In this document: piece after piece, positions 1 to 6,287 of the stretch | How the letters are laid out: each line of letters begins with the position of its first letter | Numbering within the stretch: the first letter of the stretch is position 1 | Origin: JBARRS01 sp049644345 | GTDB taxonomy: Bacteria > Actinomycetota > Thermoleophilia > Gaiellales > Gaiellaceae | Length of the DNA stretch: 15,477 nucleotides | Direction of reading: 5' to 3' | Assembly: GCA_049644345.1 (NCBI GenBank) | Contig: JBARRS010000203.1 | Span: forward strand, 1 to 15,477 | Program-made: the position numbers and the translations under genes | Notes under the pieces: model-generated | The model's database searches: none | The model's input: only the letters and a program-made list of their open reading frames with translations | Told to the model about the DNA's origin: nothing

Positions 1-402
1 ACACTGGTCGCAGGTGCTGCACGCGTTCGGCGCACCGCGCAGTCACTCTCGGCGCTCGGCCGCATGGCCGACGGCGGTGACGGCCTGGGGCGGTGCGGCG
101 AGAACCTCGAAGGCGAGGTGCACGCGCTGCGTTCCTGGTACGTCACCCTGGGCGACTCCCTCGTCCACGCAAGCGCGGTTCCCCCGCCGCATGTCCGAGA
201 CGTGGAAGGCAGGAGACTCCTGCAAGACTGCGTGCGCGACGCGGTGGCCGGCGGTGACGAGACGAGGCGCGGGCCGGCCCTCGTGCTGCTGTGGGCGAGC
301 CAGCACCTCGACAACCTGTGGCGTTTGGAGGCGCACCTCGGCCGGCATGCGGCTGAGGCCTCACGCCGGCCGAGTGAGTTCTTTTCGCGCGTGCGCGACT
401 AG
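1..402 (+). CDS. C-terminal part of a probable FUSC-type membrane protein (5' end outside window)
   Basis: The reading frame is open from base 1 and stops at TAG 400-402, so only the last 133 residues are visible. They are hydrophilic, rich in Ala, Arg, Leu and His, and look helical, with stretches such as HALRSWYVTL and LLWASQHLDNLWRLEAHL. No transmembrane segment or catalytic motif is visible. The pattern resembles the cytosolic C-terminal helical region of FUSC/aromatic-acid-exporter-like membrane proteins, but this is recognition by feel, not by a diagnostic motif. The stop codon overlaps the stop of the convergent YciI-like gene by four bases. An ATG at 64 exists, but the frame runs through it with similar composition, so it is probably internal. 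Confidence 0.5.
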   Translation, partial: TLVAGAARVRRTAQSLSALGRMADGGDGLGRCGENLEGEVHALRSWYVTLGDSLVHASAVPPPHVRDVEGRRLLQDCVRDAVAGGDETRRGPALVLLWASQHLDNLWRLEAHLGRHAAEASRRPSEFFSRVRD

Positions 403-695
403 CCGGGCCGCCCGTCGAGCCGGATCGTCCACGGCTCGATCGTGTCGACCCGGAGATGCGTCTCGCTCCATGGATCGCGCGCCAGCGTGGCGCGGACGGC
501 GTCCTCCGACTCGGCCTCGACCACGTGCACCACGCGGTGCTCGTCGGCGAGTGGCCCGCCGAGGACTACGAAGCCCGCGTCCACGAGCCCGTCCATGAAG
601 GCCGCGTGCGCGGGCCAGTCGGACTGCTCCTCCAGCGGCCGCGACGCCTCCCACTTAGGGCCGGAGCGGAGCAGCACGACGAGGAACGTCGCCAC
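399..695 (-). CDS. YciI/DGPF-family protein
   Basis: This 98-residue protein starts with GTG at 693-695 and has the ferredoxin-like layout of the YCII family. It opens with a beta strand (ATFLVVLLRSG), followed by a conserved-type His at residue 30 in WPAHAAFMDGLVDAG, the GGPL turn at 46-49 and the DPW motif at 74-76. These are the hallmark positions of YciI-related proteins, whose known members include a dechlorinase; most have no assigned reaction. No strong Shine-Dalgarno is visible before the GTG. In actinobacteria such proteins often sit beside ECF sigma factors with VOC and RibD-like genes, as here. The gene is divergent from the VOC gene at 839 and convergent with the upstream membrane-protein gene. 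The precise substrate is unknown. Confidence 0.85.
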   Translation of the reverse strand: MATFLVVLLRSGPKWEASRPLEEQSDWPAHAAFMDGLVDAGFVVLGGPLADEHRVVHVVEAESEDAVRATLARDPWSETHLRVDTIEPWTIRLDGRPG

Positions 696-746
696 GCTCG
701 TGTTCTACCAACAGCGGGGCGCACGATTCGCGCTGCCGCCCTGCAG

Positions 747-774
747 CGATGAGATCCTCCCGGCCGACAGGTCT
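747..774 (+). promoter_or_regulatory. Candidate ECF-type promoter upstream of the VOC gene
   Basis: CGATGAG (747-753) and GGTCT (770-774, followed by ATTG) are separated by 16 bases. The same two words with the same spacing occur at 11262 and 12742, each in front of a plus-strand gene. The element lies about 65 bases upstream of the VOC start at 839. A -35/-10 pair read by an ECF sigma factor is the simplest reading. The assignment is inferred from recurrence, not from a known consensus. Confidence 0.65.
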
Positions 775-838
775 ATTGAATGAAAATGACCGCGGCGGGG
801 CGAAGGTCTCCGCCCAATGACGATGCGAGAGGAGGCCT

Positions 839-1207
839 ATGCCAGGCCAGATCGTGCACATCGAGATCCCCGCAGACGACACGGCGAAAGGTCGCGAGTT
901 CTGGGGCTCGCTGTTCGGGTGGCAGTTCGAAGCCTTTCCCGGCCCGTTCGAGTACTACATGACCCGGATCAGCGACCAGACAGGCGGGGCGATCACCAAC
1001 ATGGAACCCGGCAAGCGAGGGACGCGCGCCTACTTCGACGTGGACGACGTCAACGCCGGCGCCGCCCGCGTGAAAGAGCTCGGCGGCGAGGCGGACGAAC
1101 CGCAACCGGTGCCGGGCATGGGCTGGTTCGCGACCTGCAGGGACACCCAGGGGAACGAGTTCGGCCTCTGGCAGAACGACCCGTCCGCGCAGGCACCGAC
1201 CGGGTAA
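839..1207 (+). CDS. VOC (glyoxalase/bleomycin-resistance fold) family protein
   Basis: This 122-residue single-domain protein has two beta-alpha-beta-beta-beta modules. The first begins IVHIEIPADD with a His at 7 and contains the family signature KGREFWGSLFGWQFE. The second contains TRAYFDVDDVNAGAARVKELGGEA and ends DTQGNEFGLWQND, where the Glu is the usual second metal-side position. VOC proteins of this size act as dimers in metal-dependent lyase, dioxygenase or drug-binding roles; the substrate cannot be told here. The start is set by AGAGGAGG at 828-835, a rather short 3 bases from ATG. A CGATGAG-N16-GGTCT promoter lies upstream and a hairpin follows the stop. A second VOC gene of the same subtype lies at 14345. 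Confidence 0.88.
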   Translation: MPGQIVHIEIPADDTAKGREFWGSLFGWQFEAFPGPFEYYMTRISDQTGGAITNMEPGKRGTRAYFDVDDVNAGAARVKELGGEADEPQPVPGMGWFATCRDTQGNEFGLWQNDPSAQAPTG

Positions 1208-1222
1208 GCCTCATCAGCGACA

Positions 1223-1249
1223 GGCGGCGTCCCTCACCAGGGCGCCGCC
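1223..1249 (+). terminator. Probable intrinsic terminator after the VOC gene
   Basis: GGCGGCGTCC (1223-1232) pairs with GGGCGCCGCC (1240-1249) through ten pairs including one G-T, leaving a 7-base loop. A T-rich stretch (GTTGTTCTTGT, 1254-1264) follows shortly after. The hairpin begins 15 bases after the VOC stop, which fits termination or partial read-through into the RibD-like gene. Confidence 0.6.
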
Positions 1250-1312
1250 GGCCGTTGTTCTTGTGCCCTCCAGCGATTTGGAACCGAAACCGTCAACGAG
1301 AAGGAGGATCAA

Positions 1313-1906
1313 GTGGGAAGGATTGTCGTCCCGGAGTTCGTCTCGCTGGACGGCGTGATGGAAGACCCTGGTGGAGCCGAGAACTTCAAGCATGGAGGTT
1401 GGACCTTCGAGATCGACCGCGGAGACGAGGGCGACAAGTTCAAGCTCGACGAAGCCCTCTCGTCCGAGGCCTTACTGCTGGGGCGCGTGACCTACGAGGG
1501 CTTTGCCGAGTCCTGGCCATCGAGGGAAGGCGAGTTTGCCGACAAGTTCAACACCATGCCCAAGTACGTGGTCTCCTCGACCCTCGAGAAGCCCGAGTGG
1601 AACAACTCGACCGTGCTGAACGGCGACGTCGCGGAGGAGGTCGCGAAGCTGAGGCAGGAGCAGGATGGCGACATCGTGGTCCACGGCAGCGCCCGGCTCG
1701 TGCAAACTCTGGTCCAGAACGACCTCGTCGACGAGCTGCGGCTGATGGTGTTCCCGGTCGTGTTGGGAAGCGGAAAGCGTCTCTTCGGCGAGACGAGTGA
1801 CAAGAAGCCTCTCCGGCTGGTCGACTCGAAGGTGGTCGGCGGCGGTGTGGCGATCCTCATCTACCAGCCCGCGGGCGAGGAAGCAAAGGGGTCGGACCCG
1901 CTCTAG
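1313..1906 (+). CDS. Dihydrofolate reductase-like (RibD C-terminal domain) protein
   Basis: This 197-residue protein starts with GTG, supported by AAGGAGG (1301-1307) five bases upstream. It begins with the family pattern IVVPEFVSLDGVMEDPGG, followed by SEALLLGRVTYEGFAESWP (the glycine-Arg nucleotide-binding turn), YVVSSTLEKPEWNNST and DIVVHGSARLVQTLVQNDLVDELRLMVFPVVLGSGKRLF split across the middle. These are the standard motifs of the YyaP/YwjB-like branch of the RibD-C superfamily, NADPH-dependent reductases of mostly unknown substrate. They are not true folate enzymes. No CGATGAG-type promoter precedes this gene, so it may depend on read-through from the VOC gene. The C-terminal EEAKGSDPL extension is hydrophilic and unremarkable. 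Confidence 0.9.
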   Translation: MGRIVVPEFVSLDGVMEDPGGAENFKHGGWTFEIDRGDEGDKFKLDEALSSEALLLGRVTYEGFAESWPSREGEFADKFNTMPKYVVSSTLEKPEWNNSTVLNGDVAEEVAKLRQEQDGDIVVHGSARLVQTLVQNDLVDELRLMVFPVVLGSGKRLFGETSDKKPLRLVDSKVVGGGVAILIYQPAGEEAKGSDPL

Positions 1907-1921
1907 GCTCGTCCCCCACAC

Positions 1922-2788
1922 GTGAGCGTCCGAACTGGTGTCGCACTGGTGCTCGCGCTCGTGTCGACGATCCTCACCAACGTCGCGTACCTGCGCGAGC
2001 ACGACGCGGCAGCCGCTCTGCCGGTGCTGTCGATGCGCCGTCCCTTGCATTCGCTGCGCCTGCTCCTGAGCGACCGCAGCTGGATCACCGGCTTCGCGAT
2101 GGAGACGGGCGGCTTCGCGATTTACGCAGCGGCGCTGGCCCTTGCGTCGATCTCGCTCGTGCAGAGCGTCGCCGCCGGCGGGATCGGGGTGCTCGCGTAC
2201 GTATCGGCCCGGATGAGCGGTCGACACCTCGCCGGACGCGAGCTCGGCGGTGTGATTCTCTCTGTCCTCGGGCTGCTCGCGCTCGGGGTGTCGCTCGCCG
2301 GCGGCAGCGGCGGGGGCGGCAAGGCCTCGATGGGAGCAATCGCGCTCTGGCTCGGCGCGACGGCGGCCGCTGCGCTCGTCGTCCTTGCGGCAGCGAGGGG
2401 CAGGCTGATGGGTTCGGCTGTGGCCGAGGGCATCGCCGGCGGTCTGTTCTTCGCGATCGGCGACATCTCGACGAAGGTGGCCACAGAGGGAGGCTTGCGG
2501 TCCGCCTTCGTGCTCACGCTGATCCTCGGCTACACGCTCGGAACGTCGTTGCTACAGCTCGGCTACCAGCGCGGCGGGGCACTCACGGTCGCCGGGCTGG
2601 CGACGCTCCTGACGAACGCCCTGCCGATCGCGGCAGGGCCGGTCGTCTTCGCCGAGCCGGTTCCAGCCGGGGCGCTCGGCGGCCTGCGGATCATCGCCTT
2701 CACCGCCGTGATAGTCAGTGCGATCCTGCTCGCACGACCCGACCAGCAGGCCCCGGATCGTGCCCTGGCCCACCCCGCAGCACCTTAG
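1922..2788 (+). CDS. DMT-superfamily (EamA-like) transporter
   Basis: This 288-residue integral membrane protein has about nine or ten hydrophobic helices: roughly residues 5-22, 58-80, 82-97, 107-125, 136-156, 168-182, 192-210, 221-240 and 252-272. The arrangement of two similar halves, short loops and small residues fits the drug/metabolite transporter superfamily. The substrate is unknown. A GTG start at 1922 is the first usable one after the previous stop 15 bases upstream, and no clear Shine-Dalgarno precedes it. Translation may therefore depend on coupling to the RibD-like gene. The tail after residue 275 is hydrophilic and probably cytosolic. Confidence 0.82.
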   Translation: MSVRTGVALVLALVSTILTNVAYLREHDAAAALPVLSMRRPLHSLRLLLSDRSWITGFAMETGGFAIYAAALALASISLVQSVAAGGIGVLAYVSARMSGRHLAGRELGGVILSVLGLLALGVSLAGGSGGGGKASMGAIALWLGATAAAALVVLAAARGRLMGSAVAEGIAGGLFFAIGDISTKVATEGGLRSAFVLTLILGYTLGTSLLQLGYQRGGALTVAGLATLLTNALPIAAGPVVFAEPVPAGALGGLRIIAFTAVIVSAILLARPDQQAPDRALAHPAAP

Positions 2789-2793
2789 AAGGA

Positions 2794-2826
2794 TTCATCT
2801 GTTCTTCATGAGCTGCCGTGCATCAT
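2794..2826 (+). promoter_or_regulatory. Probable autoregulatory response-regulator site and promoter
   Basis: TTCATC (2794-2799) and TTCATG (2805-2810) are direct repeats 11 bp apart, one helical turn. This is the arrangement used by tandemly bound OmpR/PhoB-type regulators. CATCAT (2821-2826) lies 10 bp after the second repeat and could act as a -10. The same repeat word at the same 11-bp step occurs at 4891-4929 before the third gene of this unit, which suggests that the regulator at 2850 binds both. Confidence 0.6.
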
Positions 2827-2849
2827 TGGGACGGTCGAACTCCTCTGCG

Positions 2850-3527
2850 ATGAGTCGCATTCTGCTAGTCGAGGACGAGCGCGAGCTGGCTGCGGCCCTT
2901 GCCGCAGAGCTGCGCCATGCGGGTTATGAGGTTCGCGTCGAACACGACGGTCTGCCGGCGCTGGCCACGGCCCGCGCGTGGTCACCGGAGCTCGTGCTTC
3001 TGGATTTGCGCCTGCCCACACTGGACGGAATCGACGTCTGCAGACGAATTCGGACGGAGTCTGCCGTCCCGGTCGTGATGCTCACAGCAAGAGACAGCGT
3101 CAGCGACCGCGTCGCCGGCCTCGACGCAGGCGCGGACGACTATCTCGGCAAGCCCTTCTCGCTCGATGAGCTTCTCGCCCGGGTGCGCGCGGCGTTGCGA
3201 CGAAACCAGCTGGTCATAGCCGGAACGCGGCTTCAGATGGGCGACCTGACCCTCGACACGCGGGCGCGGCAGGTGATGCGTGACGGGACGGAGATCGCGC
3301 TGACGGCGCGCGAGTTCGACCTGCTCGAGTTCCTCCTCCGCCACGCGGGGCAGGTGCTGACGCGACAACAGATCTTCTCCGAGGTCTGGGGTTACGACTT
3401 CCTCGGGGAGTCGAACGTCATCGACGTGTACATCCGCGCGCTGCGCAAGAAGATCGACGACGACTTCGAACCAAAGGTGATCCAGACCGTGCGCGGCGTT
3501 GGCTACACGCTGCGGATACCGGAATGA
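2850..3527 (+). CDS. OmpR/PhoB-family response regulator
   Basis: This 225-residue two-domain regulator has a receiver at 1-115 with the acidic pair E8-D9, phospho-acceptor Asp52 in LLDLRLP, Thr79 in MLTARD and Lys101 in LGKPF. A winged-helix domain follows at about 125-223, with DLTLDTRARQV, LTAREFDLLEFLLRH and IDVYIRALRKKID, ending in VRGVGYTLRIPE. It is phosphorylated by the kinase encoded next to it, whose ATG overlaps this stop (ATGA, 3524-3527). I chose ATG 2850 because it begins right at the receiver (MSRILLVEDE). An in-frame ATG at 2808 would add 14 residues but lies inside the repeat element. No good Shine-Dalgarno precedes either start. Confidence 0.93.
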   Translation: MSRILLVEDERELAAALAAELRHAGYEVRVEHDGLPALATARAWSPELVLLDLRLPTLDGIDVCRRIRTESAVPVVMLTARDSVSDRVAGLDAGADDYLGKPFSLDELLARVRAALRRNQLVIAGTRLQMGDLTLDTRARQVMRDGTEIALTAREFDLLEFLLRHAGQVLTRQQIFSEVWGYDFLGESNVIDVYIRALRKKIDDDFEPKVIQTVRGVGYTLRIPE

Positions 3528-4978
3528 GGTGGTCTATCCGGGCGCGCTTCGCGCTCGCCACCTCGACGGCCGTGTTCGTCGTCGCGACGGGCGTCGCCTT
3601 CGCCGGATACGCCTCGCTTCGCCACTCGCTGCTCACTCAGGCCCGCCGTACGGCGGACGGCCAGGCCCGCCAGCTTGGGGCGAGCGTCGAACCGGCCGCG
3701 GGCGAGGCCGGCGCCGGCCAGGGGAATTTCGTCGACATCACCGACCCGAGCTTGACCAGCCAGCTCGTCCGGCCTGGCCAATGGGCGGCGACGGTGGACG
3801 CTCAGGGGCGCCTATTGCGGCGGTCGGCCGGCGGGCCCAAGCTGATCTCCACCGCGCTGATCGCCTCGTGCAGACTCAATGGCACCGCGCGGGCGACGCT
3901 TGCCCGACCCCCGGCGGAGGTGGCTTGCTCGCGCGTGGGCAAACCGGCTCGCGGATTCGTGCTCGCCGGCGCTCCCATCGCCGACACGCTCCGAACGCTC
4001 GCCGCCACCCGGCATGCGCTCATCGCAGCCGTCATCGCCGGCGCGATCGGGTCGTTCGCGCTCGCCTGGCTGCTGGCCGCTATCTCCCTGCGCCCGCTGC
4101 AAAAGATCGTCAGCGCCGCGCGCTCAATCCGCGAGGGCAGACTCGAGCAGCGCATCGGCTACCTGCACCGCGACGAGCTCGGCGACGTCGCGGCCGAGCT
4201 CGATCGCAGCTTCGCAGAGCTCGAATCGTCGCTGCACCGGCAGCAGCAGTTCGTCATGGACGCATCCCACGAGCTGAAGACGCCCCTCGCGGCCGCCCGC
4301 GCGAATGTGCAAGTGCTACGCCGATGGGCAGCGGAGGAACCCGGTGCTCGCGAGGAGGCGCTCGCAGCTCTCGAACGCTCCACGGCGCGGATGGCTCGCG
4401 TCGTGTCGGATCTTCTCCACCTCGCGCGCGGCGACGATCGCTCCTCGTACGCATCTGAGGTCGTCTCGCTCGATTCGGTATTGCTTGACGCGGCGCGTGA
4501 TGCGCGGACGTTGCGCGCCGATGTCGGCATCACTCTCGAGCACCTGGACGAAGCGGCGGTGCGCGGCGACCGAGACCGAATCCTTCAGCTGATCGGCAAC
4601 CTGCTCGACAACGCAGTCCGAGTGACGCCCCCTACCGGCACCGTCCGCGCCGCCCTGGTCAACGATGACGGCCATGCGCAGCTGACGGTCAGCGACGACG
4701 GTCCCGGCATCGACCCCTCTGAGCTGGCGCACATCTTCGACCGCTTCTGGCGTGGCTCGAACGGCGGCGGCGCCGGACTTGGACTCGCGATCGCACGGGC
4801 GATCGCCCATGCGCACGGCGGCGACATCCACGCCAGGAGCTCGCCCGGGGCGGGTACGACGTTCACGGTCGACTTCGCCCTGGCGGAGGTTTCATCCGAT
4901 CCTCATCGAGCCCTCACGGCTGCCTCATCGACCAGCGCTACCGTCGCAGCGACCGACGAAATGGAGGACAGATCGTGA
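3524..4978 (+). CDS. Sensor histidine kinase (HAMP-containing, membrane-bound)
   Basis: The protein has 484 residues. Order: TM1 about 8-30, an extracytoplasmic sensor loop about 31-163 with two cysteines (116, 135), TM2 about 164-187, HAMP about 188-240 and a dimerisation/phosphoacceptor domain with His249 in MDASHELKTPL. The ATPase domain has N-box Asn359/Asn363, G1 DDGPGI at 391-396, FDRFWRG and G2 GAGLGLA at 416-422. It phosphorylates the regulator encoded immediately upstream. The catalytic core ends near residue 452. The remaining 32 residues are a Ser/Thr/Ala-rich tail with no expected function, and the DNA encoding it carries four 11-bp phased repeats. Its TGA overlaps the GTG of the next gene. 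The sensor-loop ligand is unknown. Confidence 0.93.
   Translation: MRWSIRARFALATSTAVFVVATGVAFAGYASLRHSLLTQARRTADGQARQLGASVEPAAGEAGAGQGNFVDITDPSLTSQLVRPGQWAATVDAQGRLLRRSAGGPKLISTALIASCRLNGTARATLARPPAEVACSRVGKPARGFVLAGAPIADTLRTLAATRHALIAAVIAGAIGSFALAWLLAAISLRPLQKIVSAARSIREGRLEQRIGYLHRDELGDVAAELDRSFAELESSLHRQQQFVMDASHELKTPLAAARANVQVLRRWAAEEPGAREEALAALERSTARMARVVSDLLHLARGDDRSSYASEVVSLDSVLLDAARDARTLRADVGITLEHLDEAAVRGDRDRILQLIGNLLDNAVRVTPPTGTVRAALVNDDGHAQLTVSDDGPGIDPSELAHIFDRFWRGSNGGGAGLGLAIARAIAHAHGGDIHARSSPGAGTTFTVDFALAEVSSDPHRALTAASSTSATVAATDEMEDRS
4891..4944 (+). promoter_or_regulatory. Four phased response-regulator repeats plus -10, inside the kinase 3' end
   Basis: TTCATC (4891), CTCATC (4902), CTCACG (4913) and CTCATC (4924) begin exactly 11 bp apart. 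TACCGT (4939-4944), a plausible actinobacterial -10 (TAnnnT), follows the last repeat after 9 bp, so that repeat would overlap the -35 position as in class II activation. The downstream GTG at 4975 is 31 bases after the -10. The repeats match those before the regulator gene (2794, 2805). Confidence 0.72.
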
Positions 4979-5400
4979 GACACAGAAACCTGTTCATCCT
5001 CGGGCTCGCAGCTGCCGTGGTGTCCGTGATCGCGGTCGGCGTCGCGCTCGCCGCGGGGCCGAACGGCGCCACGCAGACGTCCAAGGCGAGACACGGGGCG
5101 AAGCAAGCACGGGCATCGAAGCTCGCCCAGCGGTCGCGCGTGGTCTCGGCACACGCCCCGCGCGTCACAGCGCAAAGGCTGCAGGACACGCCGACGCCCT
5201 CGGATTCGGACAACATCCAAAGCGGCGACCAGACAGCTCCTGACCAGCCCTCCTCGTCCAGCGAATCGGAGTCGAGCCCCGAGTCCGAGTCGAGTACCGA
5301 CAGCAGCGAGCAGGGTCAACCCGGCGAACCCGCGGTCGGCCACGAGGATGCGCCCGGCCAAAACGTCGATCATCAGTGCGACGGCAACTGCCAGGAGTAA
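4975..5400 (+). CDS. Small secreted Ser/Glu-rich protein with a C-terminal Cys pair
   Basis: This 141-residue protein has an N-terminal signal peptide: RHRN, hydrophobic core about 6-25, and a possible AxA-type cleavage near ALAAGP. A basic Lys/Arg/Ala segment follows (about 36-65), then a low-complexity acidic Ser/Glu/Asp run (about 72-115), and the tail NVDHQCDGNCQE. The only two cysteines, 135 and 139, form a CX3C at the extreme C-terminus. I recognise no enzymatic domain. GTG is supported by GGAGG at 4963-4967, seven bases upstream. It overlaps the kinase stop (GTGA) and has its own probable regulator-controlled promoter inside the kinase gene, so it is the likely output of this two-component system. 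It may be a cell-wall-exposed or metal/redox-responsive protein; that is speculation. Confidence 0.8.
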   Translation: MRHRNLFILGLAAAVVSVIAVGVALAAGPNGATQTSKARHGAKQARASKLAQRSRVVSAHAPRVTAQRLQDTPTPSDSDNIQSGDQTAPDQPSSSSESESSPESESSTDSSEQGQPGEPAVGHEDAPGQNVDHQCDGNCQE

Positions 5401-5434
5401 CGCCGGGACAAGCGTTCAGTAACTCTCGAGACCG

Positions 5435-5463
5435 AGCGGCGCCGACTCGACGTCGGCGCCGCT
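5435..5463. terminator. Bidirectional hairpin between convergent units
   Basis: AGCGGCGCCGAC (5435-5446) and GTCGGCGCCGCT (5452-5463) form a perfect 12-bp stem with a 5-base loop. It lies in the 71-base gap between the stop codons of two convergent transcription units. No T-tract is seen on either side, so it may act as a strong stem without a classical U-run. Confidence 0.65.
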
Positions 5464-5471
5464 GGGCGCCG

Positions 5472-6287
5472 CTACTCGCCTGCTACGTCGCGGCGGAGGA
5501 AGACCAGATACGCGGTCGAGAGCGGCAGCAGGATGTAGAGCGCACAGACCCAGATCGCACGCATCACGGGAGCCCAGTCCGCAGGGACACGCAGGAATCC
5601 GTGCCATGCTTCGAACTGCGTCCCGAGCAAGTACGGCCGGAAGCTCTCGGTGCCGGGAAGCACGCCGAGCAGTTGCATGAGGAGCGCCCACATCAACGCG
5701 CCGACGACCGAGGCGGCGCTGTTTTGGGTGATCGTCGAGAGCATCAACCCGAAGGCGGCGATGCCGGCGAGCGGCAAGGCGTAGATCGCGAGGCTGGCGA
5801 GTAGCAGCGCGAAACCATGCCCCGCCGAGACCTTGGTGCCCGAGAGAGAGGTCAGTGGGTGAAAGCCCCACACGATGCTGCCCGCCACGAGGCCAACCAG
5901 GCCCATCGCGAAGACGACGGCGAGCGTATACGTGACGGAGGCGAGCACCTTGCCGGTGAAGACCTCACCCCGCCCCCGCGATCGCGTAAGGATCGTCTTC
6001 AGCGTCCCGTTGTGACTCTCGGCGGCGACGATGTCGCCGGCGACGAGGGCAGTGATCAGGGGGAAACCCCAGATCGACATGAAGAAGAGGACGACGAACG
6101 GGACGGCAATCCCGGTGTCTCGGATGTAGCGGCCTAGCGGTACGTCATTCGGGCCCCCTGATTGGAGCACGAGCACGACGACGAAGATGATCGGTACGAG
6201 AACGGCGGATCCGAGACCAAGGTATGTGCGTTTCTGGGCGAGCAGCTTCGTGATCTCCCAGCGGTAGACCCTGGCCAACGCGGTCAT
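5472..6287 (-). CDS. ABC-2-type transporter permease
   Basis: This 271-residue protein has about six membrane segments, roughly residues 25-41, 61-84, 112-138, 158-180, 190-210 and 243-264. The N-terminal cytosolic helix RVYRWEITKLLAQKRTYLGLG and the GTLKTILTRSRGR coupling segment are typical of ABC-2 permeases of the BcrB/NatB kind. Its ATG overlaps the stop of the ATPase gene (ATGA, 6284-6287), so the two subunits are translationally coupled. It is the last gene of a minus-strand unit headed by a two-component system. Export of a hydrophobic compound or antimicrobial is the usual role of the family; the cargo is not evident. Confidence 0.88.
   Translation of the reverse strand: MTALARVYRWEITKLLAQKRTYLGLGSAVLVPIIFVVVLVLQSGGPNDVPLGRYIRDTGIAVPFVVLFFMSIWGFPLITALVAGDIVAAESHNGTLKTILTRSRGRGEVFTGKVLASVTYTLAVVFAMGLVGLVAGSIVWGFHPLTSLSGTKVSAGHGFALLLASLAIYALPLAGIAAFGLMLSTITQNSAASVVGALMWALLMQLLGVLPGTESFRPYLLGTQFEAWHGFLRVPADWAPVMRAIWVCALYILLPLSTAYLVFLRRDVAGE

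Noticed and set aside
817..1800. Long plus-strand open frame (327 codons) overlapping the first VOC and RibD-like genes.
   Set aside because: It is extremely Arg-rich and lies out of frame with two recognisable domain proteins. It also runs through the terminator at 1223-1249.
1472..2227. Long minus-strand open frame (251 codons) across the RibD-like and DMT genes.
   Set aside because: Composition is His/Arg/Gln-rich without domain pattern, and it lies antisense to two well-supported genes. It is a GC-rich shadow frame.
2808..2849. Longer response-regulator start at ATG 2808 (or an even earlier in-frame codon at 2718).
   Set aside because: The extra residues precede the usual receiver N-terminus, overlap the phased repeats, and the 2718 start lies inside the DMT transporter gene. 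ATG 2850 begins right at the receiver.
3164..3191. Another CGATGAG word inside the first regulator gene as a promoter.
   Set aside because: No GGTCT lies 16 bases downstream and the position is mid-gene. The same holds for CGATGAG at 2848 and 13987.
5260..5320. Short tandem GAGTC/GAATC-like repeats as a regulatory element.
   Set aside because: They encode the Ser-Glu low-complexity segment of the secreted protein; the periodicity follows the amino-acid repeat.
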